DNA of 64,000 bases, from assembly GCA_012845835.1 (NCBI GenBank), contig JABAKD010000023.1, positions 2,552,197 to 2,616,196 on the forward strand, read 5' to 3'. Positions 1 to 9,769 of this stretch are shown one piece after another; the first letter of the stretch is position 1; each line of letters opens with the position of its first letter. A program made the position numbers and the translations under genes. The notes below the pieces were generated by a model. That model saw only the letters and a list, made by a program, of their open reading frames with translations. It was not told where the DNA came from and made no database searches. The DNA comes from Undaria pinnatifida (taxonomy: Eukaryota > Sar > Phaeophyceae > Laminariales > Alariaceae).

Positions 1-465
1 CAGGAAGCCCACGAGGCAAAAGACTGGTTTGCGAACGGGGCTCCGGCGATATATATTCTGGCAAACGTATGGCACCGATGTTCGTAAAAAATTCACTAGC
101 CTTCGTCACGCCACGAGGGCAATATCACAACTCCTAGACCTGTCCCGACGATGCCACTTGGATGGCTAGCATCGTCGTCTGTGAGGCTTGCCCTGGGATG
201 TATTGGCGTGCGAAGTTATTTTCTGTGTCAGGAGCAATCGCTGCCCACGCGACGGTATCTCTGCCCTAGACTTGAGCTGCACGGTCCCGCCGCAAAAGTC
301 AATTGCACTAATCTGTTCGGGTCGCTTGCCCATAATTCACCAGTTTCACATAGGACACAAAAAAAAACGAAAACAAAAGGTTGGAATGGAACGAACGAAT
401 GCGAACAGCCTCGTTCCATTCCAAACGTTCCAACGAGGTCGAAATAAGTGAAGACATACCCTGAC

Positions 466-538
466 TGCAGCCTGTCCTGTCACCACCGGCTTGAATATGC
501 GAGTTAATGTTGGACCAACAACAACAACAACGACGACG

Positions 539-581
<43 letters not shown>

Positions 582-583
582 CT
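466..583 (+). repeat. CAA-tailed dispersed repeat, copy 1
   Basis: About 40 bp of unique sequence, starting near AGCCTGTCCTGTCACCACC and ending GCGAGTTAATGTTGGACC, runs into a (CAA/CGA)n tract. The same arrangement recurs at 2033-2111, so this is a dispersed element with a CAA-type 3' tail and not a random microsatellite. Short GTGACCACGG-like sequence is shared with the 3' part of SINE family A, which could mean a common 3' end. That link is an inference. Poly-Gln, poly-Leu or poly-Val reading frames over the tract are artefacts of the triplet repeat. Confidence 0.6.
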
Positions 584-599
584 CCGTCGATCCATCGGT

Positions 600-1640
600 A
601 CCGTGGATACTTGTACTTGTAACGGATTTGCGGAATCGCGGAATCCGAAGGAGTTCGAAAAAATGGGCATTTTCGTTCGGGGAGGAAGCAGGGGAAACAA
701 CAAACAACAGCAAACATGAAACAGAAAGGACACAGCACGGCGGGAGCAATCACGAGGCGAGCTCAGTGTGCTCTGGCTCGGATCGGTAAGAGAACGCTTG
801 GGTTCTTGCAATATCTGGTTGTTTGGCTCGTTCTGTTTGTGCTGCAACGCATTGAAAAGCTCCCTGGGAAGTCCCCCCCCCCCGTAAAAAAGTACATTTG
901 GGGCAAAACAAACGGGGGCTGTATTAGATACACATCGTAGTACTTGGATACCCATCTAACGTTGACCGTTGGTGGTGTAACTCTCACGTGCCAGTCTTGT
1001 GCTGTTTGCTCATTCTGCTTCCAATCTGCCTCACCCTGTTTTCTCAGCCTGTTGGTAGGTAGAGAGGATCGAGCACGCAAGATGCGATGGTCTTCTGTGA
1101 GTGGCAGGTTGCAGGTGGTTCCGTCCAGTTCAAATCCTAATCTGCTTGACCGCTCCCGATCCCCGTCCAAGTAACGGCATAAAAATACATCGCACTCCCT
1201 GGTTGAACCGCCTGTAGTCTGCAGTGAATCAGAACAAAAGCACACCTCCTAAAAGGGTAAAATTGCTGCTGCTGCCTGCATCTTGCTTGTTGGCGCTATA
1301 CAGGGAGGCGAGAGAGACTGCTCGAATCTTGCTGGCAGGCTGGGATAGACAAGAAGCAGAATGAGCGAAAAACGCAGCACGCGGAGGTAAGAGTTGCACA
1401 CCTGTCCTTTTTCAGACCCACGGGTAATATGGTTTCCGCCTCTATACAAGTACAGGCAGCCTTTCAAGTTGGCGCTACGAGTATATTAGATTCGTATCAT
1501 ACATGACGCCAGGTCGTAGGGTTGATTGGTGCTGCCGTTGCTGTGTGCTGTGTAGTACCGCAGTACAGGACACCTCTTAATAGCTTGGGATAGGATACTT
1601 TAATGCTATGTGAAAAGTATGCTATCTACAGGAGTCTAAG
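600..1640. other. Non-coding stretch, nothing recognised
   Basis: I see no convincing coding region, RNA gene or tandem repeat here. There are only short chance frames, a C8-10 run near 877 and scattered short homopolymers. Confidence 0.5.
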
Positions 1641-1649
1641 AAAACGGGG

Positions 1650-2079
1650 AGCGGTTATACTGAAGTTAGTGAAGGACGCAACCGCTCCCTAAGATCCCAA
1701 GCCTGGGCCAACATCTCAGTTTTTTTTTTCCTCTTATAACAGGCACGAGTCTGCGAGTACTGCTGTACCAGGTGCCAGGTACAGGCAGTAAACGAACTGG
1801 TTCCAGCGGCAGGGGAGATATTTCTCCCTTGAGCAGCCATGCGAATTGGTCGACGGGCAAGTGCTACTCTCAATCGAACGACGTGTTGGTATGTATACGT
1901 CCCACTCTTGTACATGATACCAGGTACATATTTCTGGTGGAGGCATGAATTGCGTCAGCTGTGGTATGCGTGTACCACCTTAGGTTGTGTGTGTGTGTTT
2001 TCCCTGGGGTATTCCTCAGCTCCAGAGTAACTGGAGCCTGTCCTGTGACCACGGACTTGATTATGCGAGTTAATGTGAG

Positions 2080-2110
<31 letters not shown>

Positions 2111-2890
2111 TATAATAAGGTGCGGTACAGGGCGCCTACTACCTGCAATACCAGCAATAAAGCACCAGGGGTAAGAAACAGGGCATTCCTTGCAAGAAAG
2201 GAAGGCTCGATTTTACAGCAATGTAATCATTCGAGAGCCGCTGTGCTGAAGTTAATATAAAACGCGCCCTCTGCCAAACAAGAAACCAAGCCCGGGTCAA
2301 CGCTTCTGTTTTTTATTTTATGTAGGTGTTCTGTGCTAGTACAGAAGCAGAGCCCTCTGTTTGGGTCTTGTCTTCGTGAGTTGTGCTCTCATCGTGCTCG
2401 CAGATAACTCCAACGCTACATGGGTAGACACTACCGTATGCCATACCCGGTGTACAACAGTTCAGGACGCCCAGTGAGAAACAGGTTAACAAGGAAAGCA
2501 GGCTGGTATTTACAGAGATATACCAAAAAGTAATGGGCGCCGTTATACTGAACTTTCTTTAGAACGCACCCTCATCGACGTAAGAAACCTAGCCTGGGTC
2601 AATCCTTTTTTGTTTCTTGTCTATTTGTTGGTATCTTGTACTGTACGGCAGCACAGTCCCCTGTCTGGCCTTGCGTATGTGAGTTATATTCGCAGAGAAC
2701 GCCTTCTCTACATGTGTAGGCAACTCTTACTGTGTTCGGCTGTATCAGGTACCAATAAGAATCAGGGTAATAAGAAAGGTAAGCCGAGATTTACAGGAAT
2801 ATAAGAAAATCGGGATCTGTTGTACTAAATTTAACATAGAACCCCCTCCCATACAAGAACCCAGCATAAGTCAGTATTGATGTCTCTTGT
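1650..2890. repeat. Diverged repeat family around TTATACTGAA..GAACGCACCC
   Basis: Four diverged units occur at about 1650-1740, 2160-2330, 2480-2620 and 2755-2890. Each has a purine-rich lead with AAGAAA or AACAGG, then a TTATACTGAA-like core, GAACGCACCC or a variant, and an AAGAAACC..AGCCTGGGTCAA block followed by a T-rich stretch. A further single copy is at 38695-38830. Spacing between units is irregular, roughly 280-590 bp. Their nature is unknown; clustered dispersed repeats or relics of one larger element both fit. Confidence 0.5.
2033..2111 (+). repeat. CAA-tailed dispersed repeat, copy 2
   Basis: Second copy of the element at 466-583: CTGTCCTGTGACCACGG, then TTATGCGAGTTAATGTGAG, then about nine ACA triplets. 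The shared body and shared triplet tail identify it. Confidence 0.55.
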
Positions 2891-2907
2891 TTGGTGCCTT
2901 GCACTGT

Positions 2908-3217
2908 ATTTTTTTTCCATTTTTGCACCCTTCTACTTTCCAGCTTCTGGACAAGCCGTGGTCACAGGTGACGTCCCTTCTACCCCCCCCGGTTCTTGCC
3001 TTCAATTTTTATCGCGCATAGGTTTCAGCTATCCCACTGCTCGTCGATTTTACATCGAGTTTTGCTAGCTCACTCTCTCGCGCTTTCCGCAAGTGAATTT
3101 GTGCACAAGAATAAGTCCCCACGAATTTATACGAGTGTGCACTCGGGGGGGCTCGAACTTGCGAAACAGACCTATACCAGGGTCGGGGGTAACCTGATAC
3201 GCCACCGGGGCGACCGG
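2908..3217 (-). mobile_element. SINE family A (tRNA-like head), copy A1
   Basis: A roughly 310-bp retroposon on the minus strand. Its 5' end (high coordinates, to about 3217) is tRNA-like: an A-box-like TGGCGTATCAGG and a B-box-like AGTTCGAGCCC lie about 45 nt apart, the spacing expected of tRNA. The body carries conserved blocks (a GTGCACAA..TTGAC segment, GCGCGAGAGCGTGAGT, TCGACGAGC.GTGGGAT) and the 3' end is an A-rich tail, seen here as the T run near 2909. Copies recur at 20171-20472 and 39558-39871, with partial ones at 52644-52865 and 53487-53684. No clear target-site duplication is visible. RNA polymerase III transcription is inferred from the boxes only. Confidence 0.75.
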
Positions 3218-3224
3218 GTATACA

Positions 3225-4660
3225 GGGACCTGGCTCTCCTCGCTACTCAGTAGCGGACGCAGCGTGTCGCAGCTAACGGCTTGTTCTCCGTACAGAATGC
3301 GATGCCAGTTAAGAATCTCTTATTTTTGGCCAGGCTGGAATTATTATCTAAGGGAGGGTGTGTCCTACACTAATTTCAGTACGAAAGAGGCTACGCTCTT
3401 ATTTTCGTCCAAAACTCGAGCCTTAAATGATTTACATCTGCTAAAATTTTAAGTGCCTTCCCGTACAGTGCTCTTCAACCCGCACGAACCCAACCGGGTT
3501 GCTATTGTACTGCTGTGGTATTTGTTTCAGCGATCAAAAACAGATGAACGTGTTCGTGTTGGATCCCGAAACAGGTATATCTGGTCGTTTTGTACTAAAA
3601 TAAAAGGTACACTCTTGTGTATCAAGTACGTGGTATAAAACACGTGCCACCTGCACCGAAAACGCATCGTTATTTTTTTGTCCAATTAGACCGGTGACAA
3701 TGGAAGCCCAAAGTTTTTAATTCCCGAAGATCCCAGCCAAAATTTTCCTGGACGGTCGCCTATGGGCCCAAGATTGTAGATTTTTTTTTGAACTTTCCAA
3801 TTATCCGGGGGAAAAATATTTCTCGCGGCGATCTTGTCCAACGTCTGCTTGAGTAATTCTCAAGCAAATCTTGATCTCGTGCGCTGCACACACTTCGTTC
3901 GACGAAATCAACGACAGCACTGTGAACTCTAAATGTTGCGAGCTCGTTAGGGTCTCACATTCTCCCTTGGTGTACAGTGCTCACTTTACGGCCGGTGATT
4001 TGTGGCGGGCGCCGATCAGGCTTCTGTTAATATACATTTTGCGGCTGGTGTGTAGAAAACTTAGACAAAACTCTCTATCGTTTCCGAACGGGCAAAAATG
4101 GAACTTCGAGCTGATTGGACGGAAGACCAAACGACAATACAACCAGCTTCCCACGCCCTAGGGCATGGATCAAGATGAACTCTTCAGCGCTGTCGCGTAC
4201 ACTCATGTGACCTTGTCCTGAACAAAAATGAATTATCGTGGGTTGTCTCTATCTCGAGATGGAAGGTCAATCGTGTTTTATGGACAATGCTGATCAAGAC
4301 TTGATTAAAAATTGACAACTTGACCAATTGGGCCGCATGACCAGGAAAAGAGCCAGAAAAAGCATATTTTAATCGTTTTTACCCCATAGCGACGTTACTC
4401 GGAATATTTCAATATATAACCTCAAAGAAACTATCGACTTTCATTACCACCGGTCTTATCACGCACAGGTACATCGGATTTTGTCTATATACGAGTATAG
4501 TATTCAGTTTTACTTTCAACTGTTGTCCTCCAATCCGACGCAACATAGTTTTCAAGGCGATCCGATCATACCAGGTAGTCGAATATGGATACACAGAAAA
4601 TACAGAGGCTTCCATATGATACGAGGAGAGAAGGGGCCGACACGGGCAGAGATACGGAGC
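3225..4660. other. Non-coding stretch, nothing recognised
   Basis: AT-leaning sequence with short chance frames only. No splice-bounded exon, RNA gene or repeat was recognised. Confidence 0.45.
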
Positions 4661-4669
4661 GAAGGGCTG

Positions 4670-5730
4670 TTCCCTTGGTCGAGAAAACCAGTGCTGTTCA
4701 CGAGTCTTGGCCCGACCTGTGCTGCAAAAAGTCATGACCCGACGCGAGTCGAGCCACTTATATTTTCAAAATTCTCACGGATCGGGCCATGCGTCGGGTC
4801 GGGTCGGGTCGGGTCGGGTCGGGTCGGGTCGGGTCGGGTCGGGTCGGGTCGGGTCGGGTCGGGTCGGGTCGGGTCGGGTCGCGTCGGATATGGGAAGGCC
4901 AGGTCGGGTCGAGAGGTGTTCAAACTATCGCGGGCCGGTTGGGGTCAAGCGCAAAAACATATTTACTAGCTGTAACCGTTATGGGCCGGATCGCGTCAGA
5001 AGGTGTTTAGAATCGCAGTTGTCGGGTCGGGTCGTGACCCGCGAGATGCGTGTCAAGTGACGGGTCAAAGAGGTAAAGAGTACTGTCAGGACCATTTTGA
5101 ACAGTGAGTAACTTTCCAGTTGACCCGTGGATCGGACCCGCAGATCAGGCCGCTAATCCGACTCTTGAATGGTTATTGCCTCAAGCCCGAGGGCCTCTCT
5201 GGTGCTGATGATCCTTTGGTATTGTGTTCAAAATTTAAAACGCCGTCAACTACATACCTGGTATTTTATTTTACGCCTGTCCAAACCCATCACAACCAGG
5301 TCAGACGTCACTGTGTGGTACAAAATCGCGTTTTTTTTTATCAGTGCCAACCCGTCGTAGCGATTTGCGGGTTTCACCCGCGTGCCCGAAGAAACTGGCC
5401 TCACATGTCAAGGTGGCTCGACCCAGGAAATAAACCATATCTCACGGATCATGCGAAAAAGCTAGCGGATCGGGTTAGTACTTGTTCAAAATCTCACAAG
5501 CCAGGTCGGGTCAGGTCGGGAGGTTATCAAATGTCACGAGTCGGGTCGGGCGGTGCCGGGTTGGGTCGGATCGCGAGATTCTTGACCATGTTAGAGCCCC
5601 GAAAAACATATCCACATTAATTCTGAGTAGGTTTCCCCTAAGACGTGGGTGCGGTTGTAAGCCTCACGCGTCTGGTAGGGTTACCTAACCCGACCCGACC
5701 CGACCCGACCCGACCCGACCCGTGAGGCTT
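4670..5730. repeat. GGGTC-rich degenerate repeat region
   Basis: Copies of GGGTCGGGTC-type sequence alternate with blocks resembling GTTCAAAATCTCGCGGGTC. A perfect pentamer array sits at 4796-4880, and a complementary CGACC run follows TAACC near 5687-5720. Related blocks occur at 18180-18365, 19155-19340 and 44690-44905, so this is a genome-wide repeat type. Arginine/valine-rich open frames across it are by-products of the pentamer. Confidence 0.7.
4796..4880 (+). repeat. (GGGTC)17 pentanucleotide array
   Basis: Seventeen uninterrupted GGGTC units over 85 bp. The period of five cycles all reading frames, so open frames through it have no coding value. Clustered G triplets give some G-quadruplex potential, which is an inference. 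Confidence 0.9.
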
Positions 5731-5773
5731 GATCCGACGCGTGAACAGCCCTGGAAAAGGTGACGTTAGATCT

Positions 5774-5974
5774 GGGGTTGTAACGAAGACCACTGATAGG
5801 GACAGCTTACGCTATACCTACAATGGGACCCGAAGGGTGCGCCAGCTAGCGTTGGGCTGCGAAAGCAACTGAGTTAAATCGATACACGACGCGTATGAAA
5901 ATACGTGGAAGTGTGGTGAGCTAAAGCTTTATTTTTCCCCATCCGCCGGAGGTTGAAAAAAAAAAAAAAGAAAA
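5774..5974 (+). mobile_element. SINE-like family B element, copy B1 (5'-truncated)
   Basis: A retroposed unit of about 200 bp starting GGGGTTGTAACGAAG and ending CCATCCGCCGGAGG followed by an A-rich tail. It is flanked by a 9-bp direct repeat GTTAGATCT (5765-5773 and 5975-5983), the expected target-site duplication. It is nearly identical to B2 (8103-8351, inverted) and B3 (37893-38055). Potential hairpins include ACCC-GAAG-GGT and CGTAT-GAAA-ATACG. I see no tRNA-type B box, so the source RNA is unknown. Relative to B2 it lacks about 50 bp at the 5' end, typical of target-primed reverse transcription. Confidence 0.85.
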
Positions 5975-6214
5975 GTTAGATCTCTGTCACCCTTGTTTCT
6001 GTTTTTCTGGTTGCTCCCATTCCCCAACCCAGACCTAACCCTGATCTGATCCACTGACACTGTCCGAGTACGTAGGTGTTTCGAGGAGCGGTGACCAAGC
6101 AGCTTTGCGAGGTTGCCGTCCGTACTCTAAATACTGCTGCAGCTGTGTGTGCAGTCGGCATTATTTTTGTTTTAACCTCTTTGGTACTGTTGTGGACATG
6201 TGTGGTCATTGCAG

Positions 6215-7235
6215 CATATCGACCGCTTCACATCTCGGACAGATCACGATCTAGATCATCTACGTAGATCATTACCATAATTTACAGTAGATGCTGTATG
6301 TTCCGTTGTGAGATGTTGAGAAGGATCTGTATCTAGAGAGTATAATCCTTCCCCGTGAACTATTGCTAGATCATACAGATTGTACGGCTCCAACCGGGTA
6401 GTCATCTAGATAATCTGCAGTAGATCTGTATCTGGCGTTGTGAGATGTGGAGGAGGATATGTATCTAGAGAGTGTAGCTCCTACTCCGGGAACAATTGCT
6501 AGATTATGCAGTTCGTACGGCTCCCACCGGGTAACGATCTAGATCATCTGCAGTAGATCCTGTACCTACCGTTGGGAGATGTTGAAAAGGATCAGTATGC
6601 AGAGAGTATGTACCTTACCCCGGGAACCATTGCTAGATCATATAATTCGTACGGCTCCACCCGGGGAATGATCTAGATCATCTACGGTAGATCCTGTGTC
6701 TGGCGTTGTGAGATGCTGAGGAGGATCTGTCTCGAGAGAACATAGATCCTACCCCGTGAACTGTTGCTAGATCATACAGATCGCACAGCTCCCACCCGAT
6801 AACGAGCTAGATCATCTATCGTAGATCCTGTATCTGCCGTTGTGAGATGTGGAGGAGGATCTGCATCTAGAAAGTATAGATGCTACCCCGTGATTTATTG
6901 CTAGATTATACAGATCGTACGACTCCCACCGGGTAACGATCTAGATCATCTACAGTAAATCGTGTATTTGCCGCTGTGAGATGTTGCGGAAGGTCTGTAT
7001 CTAGAGAGTATAGATCCTACCCCGGAAACTATTGTTAGAGTATGCAGATCGTACCGCTCCCACCGGGTAACGATCTATATAATCTACAGTAGATCATGTA
7101 TCTGCCGTTGTGAGATGTTGCGGAGGATCTGTATCTAGAGAGCATAGAACCTACCCCGGAAACTATTGCTAGACTGTACGATGGTGCGGCTCCCCACTCG
7201 CCCACTTGAGTTAGACCATACAGATCTTTCTTGAA
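6215..7235. repeat. Tandem satellite, ~134-bp period, about 7 units
   Basis: The marker GTTGTGAGATG recurs at about 6305, 6437, 6571, 6704, 6839, 6973 and 7107, giving a period of 132-135 bp. Each unit carries a near-palindromic TAGATCATCTACAGTAGATC-type block, then GGATCTGTATCTAGAGAG, a CTACCCCG block and GCTCCCACCGGGTAACG. Diverged relatives are at 43255-43500, and short pieces lie near 58140 and 60480. No function is apparent. Confidence 0.85.
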
Positions 7236-7726
7236 AGATGTAGATCATCAAGTGGGGATCGATGATATGTCCGACGTTTGGACCGCGCGACGCAAACCGG
7301 GCTGCTGGGGTAGGGGACGTGTCGGAAGTGCAGCGTGGGGAGATTGTACGACTCGGGGGTAGCATGGTGACACACTTGTACCTGTTGCACGCGGTCCATA
7401 TTGACCCCTTTGAGACTTCAGTGGCGTGAATTGACGACGAAGTTTGAAGATTATGATGTCGACCAACGCTGTTTGGGCTGTCGATAATAAAAATTGGTGT
7501 CCGAACGACAACATTTTCCAAGGCTCGAATGGGACGGGCGCAGCGTGACCCTTGTTCGTAACTGCTGCGCGCTCACGGTAATGAAAGGCGCTTAAAAATA
7601 TTGCAATCATCGTTTTTCGGTCGCGACCGCTATGCTATAATCAAGATATAAACGGCCCCAAAGGGGTCAACAGACGGTGGACAAAACCGCACTTCTCGCT
7701 TTTTTAGGTAGCAGCACCTACAGACA

Positions 7727-8985
7727 GTAGATCCCAAACCTTCACCCTACCTGCTTGGGAAAATGTGCTGCTTGGAATCGATGTGGGATACGTTTTGCAG
7801 GAGTATAGGGCTATTGGTGGGGCCTGTGAGGGCGGCCGCTAGTTTTTTTAGTGGGAAGTCGCACCTAAGTCAACACACAGACTTTTGAGCGTTTCTCGAT
7901 ATAAAATGCAACCAGCACCCCACATTTTTGGGAAATGTGCTGCTTGGAATCTGTGTGGGATGCGTTTTGCAGGGGAAAGAGGGCTGGGAGTAGGGCTTGT
8001 GAGGGCGGCAGCTGATTATTCTAGTTGGGTGTCGAAGGAAGTCAACACGCTGATCTTTTTCGTGTTTCTCGATATGAAATACAACCCGCACCCTACCTTT
8101 TTCTTTTTTTTTTATATCCTCCGGCGGATGGGGAAAAATAAAGCTTTAGCTCACCACACTTCCACGTATTTTCATACGCGTCGTGTGTCGATTTAATTCA
8201 GTTGCTTTCGCAGCCCAACGCTAGCTGGCGCACCCTTCGGGTCCCATTGTAGGTATAGCGTAAGCTGTCCCTATCAGTGGTCTTCGTTACAACCCCAGCA
8301 GCGCAAGCTGCCGTTGTATACGGATGCGTGTGTATGTCGACCCGGCCTGTCCCCTACCTTTTTGGGAAATGTGCTGCTTGGAATCCGTGCGGGATACGTT
8401 TTGAAGAAGTAAAAGGGCTAGGAGTAGGGCTTATGAGGGCGGCGGTTAAATGTTCTAGTTGGGTGTCGAAGGAAGTCAACACGCTGATCTTTTTCGTGTT
8501 TCTCGATATAAAATACAACCCGTACCCTACCTTTTTGGGAAATGTGCTTCTTGGAATCCGTGCGGGATACGTTTTGCAAGAGTAAAAGGGCTAGGAGTAG
8601 GGCTTATGAGAGCGGCGGCTAAATGTTTTACTTGGATGTCGAAGTAAGTGAACACGCTGATTTTTTTCGTGTTTCTCGATGTAAAATACATCCTGCACCC
8701 TGCGTGTCGGAAAGAAGTTGCTTGGAATTAGAGTAGGGTGGCGTAAGTCTTGCAGCAATAAAAGAGCTAGGGGGAGGGCTGTGCGAGCGGCCGGTGGGTT
8801 TAGTTGGATGTCGAAGTAAGCCAACCCACTGACTTTTTAGTGTGATCTCGGAATAAAAGACTACCGGCACCCTACCGTTTTGGAAAGAAGCTGCTTCGAT
8901 TTAGTGTGATATACGTTATGTAGCGGTACATAAAAGGGTTAAGGTTAAGGCTGTGAGAGGGTGGCGGCTATTGAATTTCCTCGGG
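7727..8985. repeat. Tandem satellite, ~173-bp period, about 6 units
   Basis: The marker CCCTACC..TTTGGGAAATGTGCTGCTTGGAAT recurs at about 7742, 7915, 8350, 8524, 8696 and 8869, with units of 172-174 bp. The third unit is split by the family B element at 8103-8351. The last two units are more diverged, as usual at array edges. Internal blocks include TTGCAG.AGTA.AGGGCT and GAAGTCAACACGCTGA. The short frames over it repeat with the unit and do not look like genes. Confidence 0.85.
8103..8351 (-). mobile_element. SINE-like family B element, copy B2 (longest copy)
   Basis: The element lies on the minus strand, with its A-tail seen as the T run at 8103-8113, inside the 173-bp satellite. The 12-bp CCCTACCTTTTT is present on both sides (8091-8102 and 8352-8363) and is normally single in the satellite, so it is a clear target-site duplication. 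This fixes the element at about 249 bp. Its 5' 50 bp (GCCGGGTCGACATACACACG onward) is missing from B1 and B3, so this may be full length. The very high identity to B1 and B3 suggests recent activity. Confidence 0.88.
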
Positions 8986-8989
8986 TGTC

Positions 8990-9460
8990 GGAGCAAGCCG
9001 GCCCACTGACACGTTTAGTGTTTGTTGATTGTAAAACACGTTGCGTGCCACAAATGCACTGACCAGATATGAAAATACAGAACTGTTAGGCCTGGGGATG
9101 AAATATTTTTTAGACGTAGACTTTGAAAAAATAAAATCCCCATGATCGTTCTCTAGGAAAAAAACTCTTACCAATCAGCGATGGAGAAATGAAACCACGC
9201 CAAGAAGAAACAACTGTTCGGAGCGTGCGTGCATCCACAAAATAAACTCTGCTGCCACAGGCTGTCATCGCCTAAAATGAAGAAAAGTCAGCTAGACTTG
9301 GGTGCATTTGGGGGTGCCTTTGCTTCTTGTACAAAGCGTGCTGCTGTACAGCACCAGGCCCAGAGCGCAGAGCAGCAGCGCACACCTGGACGACGAGCGT
9401 AAGCAGCCCTTTGGGTTCGGCGGCCGGCAGCACGACGGTGCTGCTCCCTGTGTAATACGA
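8990..9460. other. Non-coding stretch, nothing recognised
   Basis: Transition from the satellite to the 75-bp minisatellite. No supported gene or repeat was seen. Confidence 0.4.
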
Positions 9461-9466
9461 AAGGAT

Positions 9467-9766
9467 CAAGTAGCAGGCGCTGATATCTTGCTTTCTTTGC
9501 TCCCTTTGCTACTGCTGCTTCTGTGCAATCCCCTGTGCTAGCAAGTAGCAGGCGCTGATATCTTGCTTTCTTTGCTCCCTTTGCTGCTGCTGCTTCTGTG
9601 CAATCCCCTGTGCTAGCAAGTAGCAGGCGCTGATATCTTGCTTTCTTTGCTCCCTTTGCTGCTGCTGCTTCTGTGCAATCCCCTGTGCTAGCAAGTAGCA
9701 GGCGCTGATATCTTGCTTTCTTTGCTCCCTTTGCTGCTGCTGCTTCTGTGCAATCCCCTGTGCTAG
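9467..9766. repeat. 75-bp minisatellite, four near-perfect copies
   Basis: Copies start at 9467, 9542, 9617 and 9692, each beginning CAAGTAGCAGGCGCTGATAT and ending GTGCAATCCCCTGTGCTAG. Identity is nearly complete. Because 75 is a multiple of three, two minus-strand frames stay open across all copies, one Gln/Arg-rich and one Ala/Lys-rich, each with a 25-residue repeat. Neither matches a family I know. With two equally open frames, coding is unproven. Confidence 0.85.
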
Positions 9767-9769
9767 CTG

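Noticed and set aside
4732-5060. Arg/Val/Gly-repeat proteins over the GGGTC array
   Set aside because: A five-base repeat keeps several frames open without coding; no start context or splice sites.
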